Assembly (NCBI GenBank): GCA_030407005.1
Contig: JAUDYN010000009.1
Location: 2,170,001 to 2,234,000, forward strand
DNA from: Desarmillaria ectypa
Lineage: Eukaryota; Basidiomycota; Agaricomycetes; Agaricales; Physalacriaceae
Direction: 5' to 3'
DNA: 64,000 nt
Shown here: piece by piece, positions 35,657 through 46,693 of the stretch
Numbering within the stretch: the first letter of the stretch is position 1
Layout: the number at the start of each line of letters is the position of its first letter
Notes under the pieces: generated by a model
Database searches by the model: none
What the model saw: the letters and a program-made list of their open reading frames with translations, nothing else
Told to the model about the DNA's origin: nothing
Position numbers and translations under genes: made by a program

Positions 35657-35776
35657 TTCTCATTTTCTCGTGTGTACTAAGTATTCGTTTTATCGCGCCT
35701 AGCGTCAAATTTTCATGAGAGGAGGTAAATGAAGGGTCCGAGAACAACCTACTAGGTGGCAATATTCCCACGATGT

Positions 35777-35842
35777 AAAGTCGGGCGCAACAATTGTTGT
35801 CTTGTTCGAACCTCCTCCATTCCCGTCTTACCACCCACCACC
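35777..35842 (+). promoter_or_regulatory. conserved upstream block of F-box copy 2
   Basis: The block starting GTAAAGTCGGGCGCAACAAT and ending at the start codon is nearly identical to 37456-37519 upstream of copy 3. Copy 1 lacks it. It is probably promoter and 5' UTR carried along in the tandem duplication. The pyrimidine-rich stretch CTCCTCCATTCCCGTCTTACC suits a fungal transcription start region. Confidence 0.45.
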
Positions 35843-36115
35843 ATGAGTGTGCTCGCAACAGAAACTCTTACTCAAATATTCGAGCATCTCGGCAACCGCA
35901 TCAACCTCATACATGTCTGAATGACATGTAAAGTCTTGCACGACATAGGTATCGCGCAGTTGCCCCAATATATTCGTTACAGCAGCAGCCAATTCAGGGC
36001 ACATGACGCGTCCTGCCTGAATCGACAAGACGACAAGCATCGTATCCCATGGTATGTACGGCTGAACGGTATCACATACGAGCAGGCCATGATCTCGGAG
36101 AGAAGATGGCGATGA
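35843..36115 (+). pseudogene. F-box protein, tandem copy 2, 5' fragment
   Basis: It starts MSVLATETLTQIFEHLGNR. Relative to copy 3, one base is lost near 35917, producing TGA at 35918-35920. The following frame continues the family (LHDIGIAQLPQYIRYSSSQFRAH, LNGIT) until similarity stops near 36090-36115. The middle of the gene is missing. A 3' end that fits this copy is found at 37225-37326. Confidence 0.75.
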
Positions 36116-36493
36116 AGGGGAAGAGCAACATGTATCCAGCAATGGTCGAGTTGTTTGATTTATTAGGCAGACACCAGCCCGACGGTTCCTCCTTCTGAAA
36201 CTTTGTCTATGGATCAGTCGCCTCTACTTTAGCTCTGCCGAGGTGAGGATTAACGCTCCCCTTCTAGGGAATTAGTGCTCCAGACAGCAGAGAGTTTTGA
36301 GTCAAATTGATACTACGGGATACATGGTGTCCGGACTATAATATATGTCGTATCTAATCACTTGTACAGTCGACGCGACAATGCCAGAACAGATAAATCT
36401 GATCGCTTTTTGTGGCCACTAGAACTGAATTCGGATTGAACAAGCGCGTACATGAACTATAAGAGTAAAAAACACCAGGGACACGCATTAACC
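36116..36493. other. unassigned sequence inside broken F-box copy 2
   Basis: This stretch lies between the end of F-box similarity and the reductase pseudogene. No gene or repeat is recognised. Confidence 0.3.
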
Positions 36494-37058
36494 TTAGAGT
36501 AACAATTGATCAGGTTGCAAGGTTGACAGCTTCGCCATCTTCGCGGTTGACGCAAGGAACATATTGTAACTGGTGGTGGTGTTCCCGACGTAGTTGACCT
36601 TCTGGGTGATCGCATTGTTTCCCCGCTCGTAGTCTGTGGTGTACTGTGAAGGGGCCGCATCTGTCCTGGCGCATGGAGTCAATGCACCGAATGTACCTTC
36701 GCTACAATAACCAGCTGATCACGTATGCCTCTTTCCTCCGCCCATTCGCCAATTAACACTTCAGATGTCCCGTCCTGACTGTAGTATAGTATGGGAATTA
36801 GAACATGAATTGGGGGAATTAGTCATTTACTTACTAGCTATTCGCAGTGATCAAGTTTCCACCCATGTCAAAATACGGGTCCAGAAGCTTGAGGCTAGAC
36901 TCTTTATCCATCGAACCCATAACACGGGGCTCCCATTTATCACCGATACTCATAGCACCAAGGGCTAAGGGAGATACCCTTACCACTGCGCGAGAGGCCA
37001 GGACACGATAGATACCGAGCTTGGTGGGAGGGTTGCTGGCGACTGGAAAGAGAGACAT
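36494..37058 (-). pseudogene. aldo/keto reductase with internal deletion
   Basis: The start codon is at 37058. Exon 1 reads MSLFPVASNPPTKLG, then VSPLALGAMSIGDKWE and FDMGGNLITANS. An intron starts GTAAGTAAAT and ends CTACAG. Exon 2 reads SEVLIGEWAEERGIRDQL, and a further intron starts GTACAT. The next exon, with a frame change, reads TTDYERGNNAITQKVNYVGN and jumps directly to YNMFLASTAKMAKLSTLQP, the extreme C-terminus of the family. About 170 central residues, including the active-site histidine region, are missing. The gene lies within the gap of F-box copy 2. Confidence 0.8.
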
Positions 37059-37224
37059 GAGCAGCTAATATTAGTTAAGACACTATGAGACCTACGGGCA
37101 TGTTATATACGAGAAACAAAGGACCTTTGGCCAACGGAATAACTGATGGCGCAGAAGCCCACGTGGAATTTCGGATCGGCAACATAAAACATGCCCCTAC
37201 AACTTTTTTTATTGACTTTAGCGG

Positions 37225-37326
37225 ATGAAATCCCAGGACGATAAGCGGTTCTCTGCACTGGATCTGCAGCCTGTATAACACAATAGATGATAGCAACGCC
37301 GGCGATGGTTGCTCTGTTATTGGTAA
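37225..37326 (+). pseudogene. F-box copy 2, 3' remnant
   Basis: The sequence around GACGATAAGCGGTTCTCTGC and the end GTTATTGGTAA align with the last exon of copy 1 (35560-35656). The following about 190 bases are also shared with the DNA between copies 1 and 2. This shows that copy 2 was once complete and was split by the DNA at about 36116-37224. Confidence 0.7.
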
Positions 37327-37455
37327 TTTTTCTTGTGCGTACTAAGTATTCAGTTTTTGTCATGTACCGCGCCTAATGTTAATTTTTCATGAGACAAGAC
37401 GAATGAAAGATCCGATAACCACTCACCTGAGTGGCAAATTCCCACGGGCCTGAGG

Positions 37456-37519
37456 TAAAGTCGGGCGCAACAATTGTCGTCTTGTTCGAACCTCCTCCAT
37501 TCCCGTCTTACCACCCACC
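37456..37519 (+). promoter_or_regulatory. conserved upstream block of F-box copy 3
   Basis: It is nearly identical to 35777-35842, differing mainly by one T/C and a missing ACC just before the start codon. Retention of this block in front of the only intact copy supports a promoter or 5' UTR role. This is inference. Confidence 0.45.
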
Positions 37520-39012
37520 ATGAGCTTGCTCGCGACCGAAACTCTCACTCAGATATTCGATCTTCTCGACAAACGCAGCGATCTCGTACATGTCATTCAG
37601 ACATGCAAAGTCTTCTACGGCATAGGTATCGCACAGTTATACCGACATATTCGCTATGACAGCTACCGTGAATTTAAGGCGCATGACGCGTTCTGCTTGA
37701 CTCGACGAGACGTCATGCACCATATTCCACGGTCCCTAGGGCTGAACGGCGTCATATACCCTGATCAAACAGCAGGCGATGATCTCGCCGATGAGGGGCG
37801 CCGTGCTCGCTTCCAGGTCGATATGTGGGTTAGGGTTCTATCCTTCACTTCTCTCCACACGCTCGACCTCAGAAACTGTGGCCTCCCAGACGCACAGTCT
37901 TTCAGCTACCTCCTTCAAGGCTGCCAGAGTCTCCGAAGACTGGTCATCGACCAGTGTACGTTTTACGAAGTGCCGCTGAACTCGAACGAAGGCTATGGCA
38001 TCTTCCCGTGGCTTCCTATAATCGATCTCTCGCTCTTGGGCCGTACTACCGTGCACAAGAGCACATTACCCGGCAGAGACGACCCATATTCGTTTCTCCA
38101 CCTTCTCACAGTAACATCGCTTCGTACTCTTGCCATCGACGTGCACGAGCTTGTCTACCGTTTCCTTGTCAGGCGTGCTCCGTACAAGCATGACTTGTCT
38201 TTGCCGTGCAAACTCCAGACCTTGCGCCTGTATTTCGGTTCGTCGCCTTTCAGCAAGGATAGGCAAGAGGAGCTCGCTACTTTTTTAAATGAAAAGTGTC
38301 ATTTCGTCCGTGAGCTGGAAGTGTTCGGCTTTTTCTGCTCTGTCCCCGAAAGTCTACGGCTGTTCCCCGGGGCCCTTGGCAATTTGACGAGCTACAAGGG
38401 CCCACCTGGCTTCTTAACCCCATTCATGGATACAGGTAGTTCGTTGAAGCGTCTGGAAATCAGAAACTTTGCGATGTGCGTTTCAGAGGCGTCGAGCTTG
38501 TTGGGAAAGGTAGGCGCCCGGTGGCCAAATTTGGAGTCGCTGGATATCACAATCAAGGAATGGGACATGGAAATTTTGTATGCGATCTCGCATATGTTCC
38601 GAGATTTCAGAGAGGTGAAGATCAAGTACCGAAGTGGGTATCTCGATGATGTACGTCGTCTATTCCCTTGTCCCGGACTATCTCATCAACTCAGTATCAG
38701 TCATCAATCCTAAGCATGGCGTCCATGTTCTTCAGTGAGATGAAGAACTTGACAACATTGCATATTTACAACTCCATGTGGTTTAGTGACGGGGACAACA
38801 CGCGGCTGCGCTTGAAGAAATCTGAGGTATGCGGCCTGATGGCTGGATGGATTAAGACGTGCCCAAATTTGACGGAAGTGAAGTGGGACAAAGACAAGCA
38901 GTTCTGCCGCAAGTCGACAAAGGAGCATAGATGGTGTTCTAGGATGGATTTACAGCCGGTCCCGTCAGTTACACCAAGTCGACGGAAACGGCGAAGGGAG
39001 TATTATTGGTAG
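37520..39012 (+). CDS. F-box/leucine-rich-repeat-like protein, tandem copy 3
   Basis: Two exons, 37520-38650 and 38701-39012, join in frame across an intron GTACGT...TATCAG, giving a 480-residue protein. Residues 1-45 (MSLLATETLTQIFDLLDKRS...) form an F-box. The rest alternates short leucine-rich segments such as SLHTLDLRNCGLPDAQS, SLRTLAIDVHEL and LESLDITIKEWDMEILYAIS, a layout typical of Agaricomycete F-box proteins whose LRR part presents substrates to an SCF ubiquitin ligase. The C-terminus is basic and ends REYYW. Its substrate is unknown. The start is set by the conserved ACCCACCATGAG context shared by all three copies. It is the only intact member of the array and shares its upstream block with copy 2. 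Confidence 0.85.
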
Positions 39013-41631
39013 TGCTTCCCGATCCCATGTGCTACCATGTAGAAAGAAATGATGAGACTTGTACCAATACACTAGCATAATAGCGTACTATATTCCTGGC
39101 TCTTGAATGTAGCCTCATTGTTTACGCGCAGTACTACCACCATCGTCCAGAAACAGAATCCAACCTGAACAATAGTAGTATCCTAAAGGCGAATGAAAAT
39201 GGTGAACGAAACAGACAAAAGTAGCAATAAAACGAACGTACAATTTCGACTCAGCCACCTGTTGCAAACTTGGGCGTTGGACGTAGTTCGACCCGAAATC
39301 CTTCTTCATAAGTAAGACTACTTTCACAGATACAAAGAGAGCGGACGATATCGATGATAGGTTAAAGCAAAGAATATCGTGATGATGGTTTGAGAAAGGA
39401 TCATGTGAACACTGCGCCTCGTTCTCTCCAGCACTTGGACTACTCCCCCGTTATTGGCCAGCCGTGTTATCTCAACACCAGACGACAGTGAAGGAGGCGA
39501 CATAGTGCGGAGGGGAGATGGCATGGATCGCCTTGGGGATGATTTGCAGATTGGCGGTGGGGGCGAGGTGCATTGTCTTGCGGGTCTTTGGCGGACCTAG
39601 GTGTTGACGCGGTTGGGATGTTCATACTCCGCATAGGCTATACACGCAAATTTTAGACGACAGATAAAAAAAATTGTACAGTATACGCACCGTCAATATA
39701 TACCTTTTCAACAAACCCTAAGTCGTTTATTCTCCCGTGAACCCATACTAAACCTCAGTATTACAAAACACATCTACTAACGAAAACCCAATGTCAGACG
39801 GCAATGAATTAAGAGACTAAAGCTTAAGAATAAAGCTCACCATCGCTGTGGTCGTCAAAATTGAACTTCTTTGTTTACCTTTTTTTTCGTTCGATATGCC
39901 AAGTAACCGGGTCATCCAACTCTCGCCAACATTGACAGCAATCATTAGAGCTTATGTGTATAGTATCGACATTAATACCCTTGGATTAGCCTTAGCTGGT
40001 GCACAAATCCTGAAGGCGTGAGCGTACCAGCTCTGAAGCAAGCACAGTCATCTGCTTCACCATGCTCGTGGGCGCAAAGCAACAGGATTCTACAACACCG
40101 CGACAGTCAGCGTGTTCGGTGTGGGTAGATGTCAATACAACTTACCTCCAGATACGAGTCAACCGCTGTATTCATGCCTTTGTTAGCTTCAATTTTGTGT
40201 AATACTGAGGATATTCTCACCCATATCCGGTTTGAGAGCTCCCGTAGATGCCTAGGGTTACACCGAACATTATCCTTCGACTAATTATTTCCCTGGCCAA
40301 CACGTTTGCTTGCCTCAATTCCAAGTTAATAGAAAAACCGACAAGAGAACGGATGTCATTACTTCGAAACCAGTCATCTTCCCGCTAATCTGCACGTTCG
40401 AGCTTGCTGCTATCCATCCCCATTATCGCTGTATCCGGAGTCCCCTATGGCATTCCCATCATTTTCGAGCCAAGGCATCCTGAGTTTACGGTCGTATGCA
40501 TCACTCATCATCGGGTACCAGAATGCTAGCAGGAGGTGTGAGCAGGTTAGCCATCTCCAACGTCACGAGCACATACCTTTGATTACGATGGCTACTTGCA
40601 CACGAAAAGAATCGCAGACTTGAATACAGCGGAGCACAGCCTGTCCAAAACATGAGGTAAGTGGACAGAAAAGCTAGTGCGGGTAAAGGGGACTTACCTC
40701 GGTTGTGGAACTTGACGACGGTAGAACGCATTTACGCTGCGGGTGTGACGCTGGTCACAACCAACAATTCCATCGGCGCTCGTTCTGGGAAACCCCGGCG
40801 TCGATGTCATTATATGAGGTAGTAGCACTGCCGGGCAACATCAAGAGTAAGATTGAGAAAGAGGGTGAGGTAAACGGGGAGGTGGGGTTCAAAACAAAAT
40901 AATAGCAATAAAGCGAACGTACCGTTCCAACACTTGACCCGCCCATTGAAAGCTTGGATGTTGGACATGCTTCGAATCCTTCTTCATCGGTAAGATTACT
41001 TTTACAGGCAAAAAGATCAGAGAGCAGACGATATCGATAGTAGGCGAAGGCGAAAGATATCGTGATCACAGATGATGGTGGTGGTTGGAAGAAGAGGAAG
41101 TACAGTGTACACACGGGATCACGTGAACGTTGCACCTCGGCTCGGACTAGCACCCCATTTTTCTTCGCCGCCCCTCTCACCCCGACATAGCTACAGTAAA
41201 TCCTAATCAATATGGATCGAATAGTGGAGTCATGCAGCCACCACAAAAGACTACAAATAACCAACGTGATTCAAGTTCTGTTTCTGTCGACCCTGCATGG
41301 TAAAAGAAGCATCTGGGCCGGAGTCAAGGAAAATTTGCTCTATCATGAAACCATTATCACCGTCTTCTTTCACACCAACGGCTCTGTCTTTCCTCGGCTT
41401 TGTTCTCGTGACGAACGGAGATAATCTGTGCTCGTTTTCGATGGCTGTCACGGAGTATCTAACTCCTGTTTTCGACGTGTGCCAATAGCCCTTTTGTGCT
41501 GCTAGCTTTTCTCCGCTCATGAGTAATATTATAAATCATGCTAGTAGTCGTTTGGTGCCCGGTTCACTGATGCATGGTTCGAACAGAAACCATCGGCGGC
41601 GGTACACTGTTCAACCCTCCAATAGAACATC
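39013..41631. other. gene-free spacer with a direct duplication
   Basis: No protein family is recognised, although frames up to 169 codons are open (40755-41264, minus). Bases 39222-39450 and 40898-41150 are diverged direct copies of each other: both contain GCAATAAA[AG]CGAACGTAC, AATCCTTCTTCAT, GACGATATCGAT and a GTGAAC motif after GGATCA. The open frames cross this duplicated DNA with different reading, which argues that they are non-coding. Confidence 0.45.
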
Positions 41632-44600
41632 ATGAAGACTCCTCCAGGGTGCTCCTCGACTTGTAGCCGTCTGCCTCTCGATGGTTCGCTCACATATCCA
41701 TAGATATTTGACTACAATGCGAAGCATAGTCCGGACCACCCTGTATTTCAGTTTGATGACGATGGCTCAGTCAAAACGATATTTTAGAGCCAGACTACAA
41801 AGGCTATCCACGCTGCTGGCCATCTCATTACTAGTTGTGTTCCGACCGAAGACTGTCCTCAGGTAGGTATCCTTGCGAATGCTGGTAATTAGCAGTATTC
41901 AATCTCATGAATTACATTTACAGCCAATCATATTTTCTCTCAGATACTATCACCTTCTTCACCCTTATCGCAGGGTGCCGGGTATACCGCATTTCCTATA
42001 TCTGTTCGAAACTCTCCCGCTGCTATCGCTCACCTTCTGAGGAGCACAAATTGTACGTATTATTTGTCAGTGCAGACCCCGCTATGCAGAATCTCGCCCG
42101 GGAACAAGACTCAGAAGTAACCCGGATACCAATGCCGACTTCGAAAACTTCTACATGACCAATGACTCGGAACCACTCCCTCACGTGCGCCCCAATTGGG
42201 AACAACAAGCGTTAATTGTCCATTCTTCTGGATCAGTACGCTTCCCGAGCCCAATTTATTACACGCATCGTTTCTTCATAAGGACTGGTGTTTGGTTGTG
42301 TACGTCCAGCCGTCTCAAACAGTTTCCTGGACTCATTTTTCAATGATCAGTATACGGAGATCCCGACGTCTGTGGGCATGTTCTTTCTGCTCATACGTCA
42401 CCCGTGTACCGTGAGTCGAATCATAATTTCACTCATGGGAAACATAACGTTAATAATGGTCCAAGATCTGATGGGATGTTGGATGATCATGATCTCTGTA
42501 TGTCGTATTGGCCTTCGTAAGCTAATGCTGACCATGTTGGTACAGGCTTCGGATGGTGTAACTATCGGGGTATTTCCTCCGAAAAATCCACCTGTAGTGC
42601 CGATGCCCGAGCGCGTTTTGACAGGAATCATTGCATCGAAATGCACGATGCTATTTTGTGTGCCTCTCCTTTATGAGGTGAGAAGCTTCTCCCCAATATA
42701 CAAAAAATTTACATTCAAGCTTGGCATAGTCATGGGTACGGGATCCGGCGGCTGTCGAAACCCTGAAGACGCTTACCGTTGCAGTAAGCGAAATCTCCTC
42801 ATTTGCCGTTAACAATTTGCTAACGACATCAGCTCTATGCCGGAGGACCGATTACGAATTTTTCTGGCAATTTGCTCGCAGATGCGGTTGTTCCGCTTTG
42901 TACCCTATTCGGAAGGTTTGTTATGGTCTATACTGCAAAGGATCTATACCAATGTTGACATGTACACATACTATAGTACCGAAAGTACATTTATGAGTGT
43001 GATCATTCCGAGTACATTTGTTGAATTTATCGTTTTATCATGCTTCTGATAGTAAATTAGAGGTGGCCCCGGCTGAGGGATGGGAGTGGATTAAGGTGAA
43101 GTTTATTCCTGAGGTGGGGACTGATGCTTATGCCGTCTCAGTGGGCGCGCTATATCGCTTTATGTTCTGCTACCTGCGGAAGGAGAGAACAACTTAGTTC
43201 ACTTGATCATCAAGGTAAATATGCATTCTGTATCTTTATATGACATCCTATCCAAGTTGTTCAGGAAAACCCAACACACGGTACTCACCCGACGTATTCA
43301 ACATGACTGTAGATGGTACTAGAGCTTATGATGCTCAAGACCTCTTTATTAGGCATCCAACAAATCCTGAGGTGTTCAGGTGCTACGGAAGATATGGTGG
43401 ATGTCTCGTGCCACGATTGTCGGGAGATTCTAATGCTATCTGATGCTCAGATGACCAAATTATACATAGCACTGGGGTAAGTGTTATCTCGTATATTCTT
43501 CGGCCGAACTCATAACCGGGTGTAATGTCTCAGGAAAAGGTCTATTCCTCGTCATAGCTCTTCCTTATAGCCGCGCTATACTGATAATTTTTTTGTATCG
43601 CAAGACCAACCTAAACCCCATTGGTAAATTACTTCGTTCTCCTCTATTTGCATCTGATATTTGCTGTTAGGGGGAAAGATTCTCGAAGCCACACTAGTTA
43701 CTGCATGCGTAATGTTTAGCCAGTCAAATTCCGACCTAGCATACTCATCTCACCGAGCCCTGTGCATATCTTTGACCCTATCAATGAAACGGACCTCACC
43801 CAATTTCGTACTAGCATCCGGTAAATTTCCTCCTTCCGATTGTACGTAGTATCGACCTTACATTGATGATCATCGTCTCGCATCCATCCAAGCCATTCGA
43901 ATTCACTTTGAAAGGAACACCTCGACGGCGAGCAATCGTACAGACTTACAACGACGACATTGAAGCTGCATACCAAGCGGCTGAGAAAATATCGCAGACC
44001 GGCATTGCTCTTCCAGAGATGTGGACTCTCAATGGTACCACCGAATGGATTCGCCGGGTCGCACACAGTATCATACAGGTTGATGAAGCAATCGCCGACT
44101 CGGAAGACCTTTTTAGTATTGGCGCCGACAGGTCTGTGACCCTTTCTTCAGCTTTCTCGCTATTCTCGCTCATTTTTTTCTTCTCAAGTCTCGTGACGGT
44201 TGCAATACGGAATACAATCATTAGCATGCTTTGCACAACCAAGGCTGCGCCCATAGCTTCACTCAGGGCCTTAACGCCCAACTTTGTTTTCGATTATCCA
44301 TCGATAACGCTTCTCGGTGCTCTGATTCACGACCTCGTAGCTTCCTCGGATTCGATGACTCAAAACGATGACACTGATGAGGAACTGTCACCAGTAATTG
44401 GGTTAACCAAGATTCCCGAACCTAGCAAGAAAATTGTCAAATTACGGGAAGGAAAAGGAGAGCCTCCGTTGATAATCTTTCATGGTCCGTTCCTTGACCG
44501 ACATATACATCAGTGTACACTTACATAACATTATAGAGGAGCCGGGGGCGCTATCTTTGAATTTGCGTCGTATACGGAGTTATTTAGGACAGCCATGATA

Positions 44601-45263
44601 ATACTTGAAGATCTTGTGCACTTCTACTCATGCAAAATCAAGGAGAAACAGCCAAATGGACCCTACCAATTCGCAGGATATTCAGGTTCAAGTATCCTTG
44701 TGTTTACACTTGCCAAAGAGTTCGAGCGAGGTGGGGCAACCATTTCGCAGCTTTGCACCCTTGCACCCTTGATCATTTCCCTTCCTTCTTCCTGCATACC
44801 CCGAAGCAAATTATATCCAATAGTAGCTCTGCGGGACACCGAGAAGAATGTATCCGAGTGACGTTTGATCTCATGCTTGGGATGATTGCTCGGGATAAAA
44901 ACCGTGGTGACTGACGCGCCTTGGAGGGATTAGTGGCAGCTTTCAGCGGTTCTGGTGGATCGCCGGTTATGCAGATCGTTACAAAAAATGCCAGGGAACA
45001 CCTGGGGCTCATTGCGGACTTTTTTTTCAAGACAGACAAGAACTGGGTAGAATAAATGATAGATCCCAAGGCTCCGGTTACCGTCTTTGTTGCGGAAGAG
45101 GGTGCGAAAATTATGTTACTAGAGAACAGTTCGGAACGAGATGACCTCGGTGCTTTGCGATGGTTCCCAGATGCTAGGATTATCCCTGCTTGCTCGCGGA
45201 GGACATTATGAATTTCTGACGGATGAGAAGATTATTCGCGCATTACAGGAACCGTATCTATAA
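41632..45263 (+). pseudogene. NRPS-like (A-T-TE) synthetase, near full length, copy 2
   Basis: Such enzymes activate an aryl or alpha-keto acid, load it on the thiolation domain and release a product through the thioesterase. The start is at 41632 (MKTPPGCSS). The adenylation domain shows an in-frame TAG at codon 24, then HAAGHL, NDSEPLPHVRPNWEQQAL, the A3-like core HSSGSVRFPSP near 42218, IASKCTMLFC, EGWEWIKVKFIPEVGTDAY near 43080, VDGTRAYDAQDL and DDQIIHSTG near 43455. The thiolation serine is rebuilt by splicing at 44131/44189 (GADSL). The thioesterase has HGAGGAIFEFA, the nucleophile GYSGSS near 44680, and a C-terminal GGHYEFLTDEK. Several frame changes and the stop make it a pseudogene, but all domains are recognisable. 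Confidence 0.8.
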
Positions 45264-45591
45264 CATTCTTGTTTCGTGCCCTAGAATTCTTATATCTGTA
45301 CGAGAATCTTCACGCCACCTGAATTTCGATATTGGGAGATACAAATCAAGCGCCTTGTCCGCAGGTTTCCACGCCACTTAATCCGCTCTTCTATTTTGCC
45401 ACTTTCCGCATAACTGCAACGTCGAATCCATTCAGGTCAAACTCTTGCATATGGTCTCTCTTTTCCAGCTCGCTATGATCCGCTCTGCTTTAATGGTGTA
45501 TCGGCTTTCACAAGACATTCTAAGATCTCAGGCTACAGGCTCTTGTCTCTACTCGTTTAAGGCCATCGAATCAGTGAACGGCACTTCGAGA

Positions 45592-46693
45592 TTAACGAGG
45601 CGGAATTTTTGTGTATTTTTGTGTTCTTTTTACTGAAGCACCATCTGTTGAAGGTTTGGCGTTTCTAACGGTGCGACGAAACGGGTAACTGACTCCATTT
45701 CCTCGAGCCCAGTCACCAAGCGCAATGAGAAGGTGGACAGCATCGGCCCAGGCCTCCTCTTGGCATGCTAGAAGCTCCTCTTTGGCCCTCTCAAGCTCCT
45801 CTACCAGTGCTTGGCAGGAACCGCCGACGAAATTCACCGCCCCTTGCAGGTCGAGCCCCTTGGATTTCATAATCACCGTGATGAAGTTCGTGCCATCCAG
45901 CTCTTTTGCCTGTTCCATATTGTAAGAGTAAAGGTCTTCAGGTACAAACTTAGGCTCTGAATCATCGGGGTGTTCCATGACTTAAATTTGACCAACAAAC
46001 GAGGTACATTGCGGCATTGTAGGGGCTTCCATGTATGTGCTCCGCCAGGTTGAAGCATGGGCGCAAGGCTCCGACGTTGCGACGCAGAGAGACATAATTC
46101 TGAACTTCCTGAACTTCGTTTCTATCCCAATGCTCTGCCTCAGCACCGGTGTGTTTGATCCAGGCGCGCACAAATTCTCAATAAAACGGTGCACAATGTT
46201 GGACCCCACACCGTCGATGTGTCTCATGCGATGGAGTCAAGTCAATGGCTCACTCTTTCACCATGCGATAGAGCCAAGAGTCATCGTCAAATCCAGGCTC
46301 TTGAAGCGAGCGGATGACAGTGTTTTTGCAGATTTCTGGGCGTCCTCACTACTTATCCTATCTGTGTACTCGTCACAGAGCCAAAGCAGATTTACCTGTT
46401 GGCAGGAGATCAGATTGAGCGACATAATTTAAGAATGACTCTCATGACTTACCTGATCCATGGAAGCTCTTGGGCATACCGTGTCTGCATACAGATAACA
46501 AAATACAGGCGTCTATGAAGGCGAGCATCTTTGGATCGCAGATAGTCTTGCTGTAGCTGCTGATCCAGGCGCGAGACTCGGCCTTCACTTCTGTGTGGTA
46601 AGGATTTATGCCGTTGTCCGGTAGAACAGAGAAGGTCCCCTCCAGGTTAGGTATTCGGAAGGTAGAGGAAGTGAATGCGTTGTGGGTAGGCAT
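45592..46693 (-). pseudogene. sesquiterpene synthase (class I terpene cyclase)
   Basis: The minus strand reads a basidiomycete terpene synthase that would cyclise farnesyl diphosphate. Exon 1 starts at 46693 (MPTHNAF) with SVLPDNGINPYHTEVKAESR. After a frame change and an intron comes the metal-binding motif DEYTD (46374-46360). Then EPGFDDDSWLYRMVK is followed by a TGA and by frame changes to VSLRRNVGALRPCFNLAEHI and CWSN. The second metal motif NDLYSYNME is split by an intron whose donor now reads TTAAGT instead of GTAAGT (near 45980). The last exon continues QAKELDGTNFITVIMKSKG to an end at 45592. Both metal motifs survive, but several lesions kill the frame. It lies 330 bases from the NRPS-like pseudogene, on the opposite strand. 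Confidence 0.85.

Noticed and set aside
40755..41264. 169-codon open frame on the minus strand
   Set aside because: It overlaps a stretch that is duplicated at 39222-39450, where the corresponding frame is not kept. There is no domain and the composition is odd. It is probably a chance frame.
41251..41520. 89-codon minus-strand frame as a gene
   Set aside because: No recognisable domain; an equally open plus-strand frame covers the same bases.
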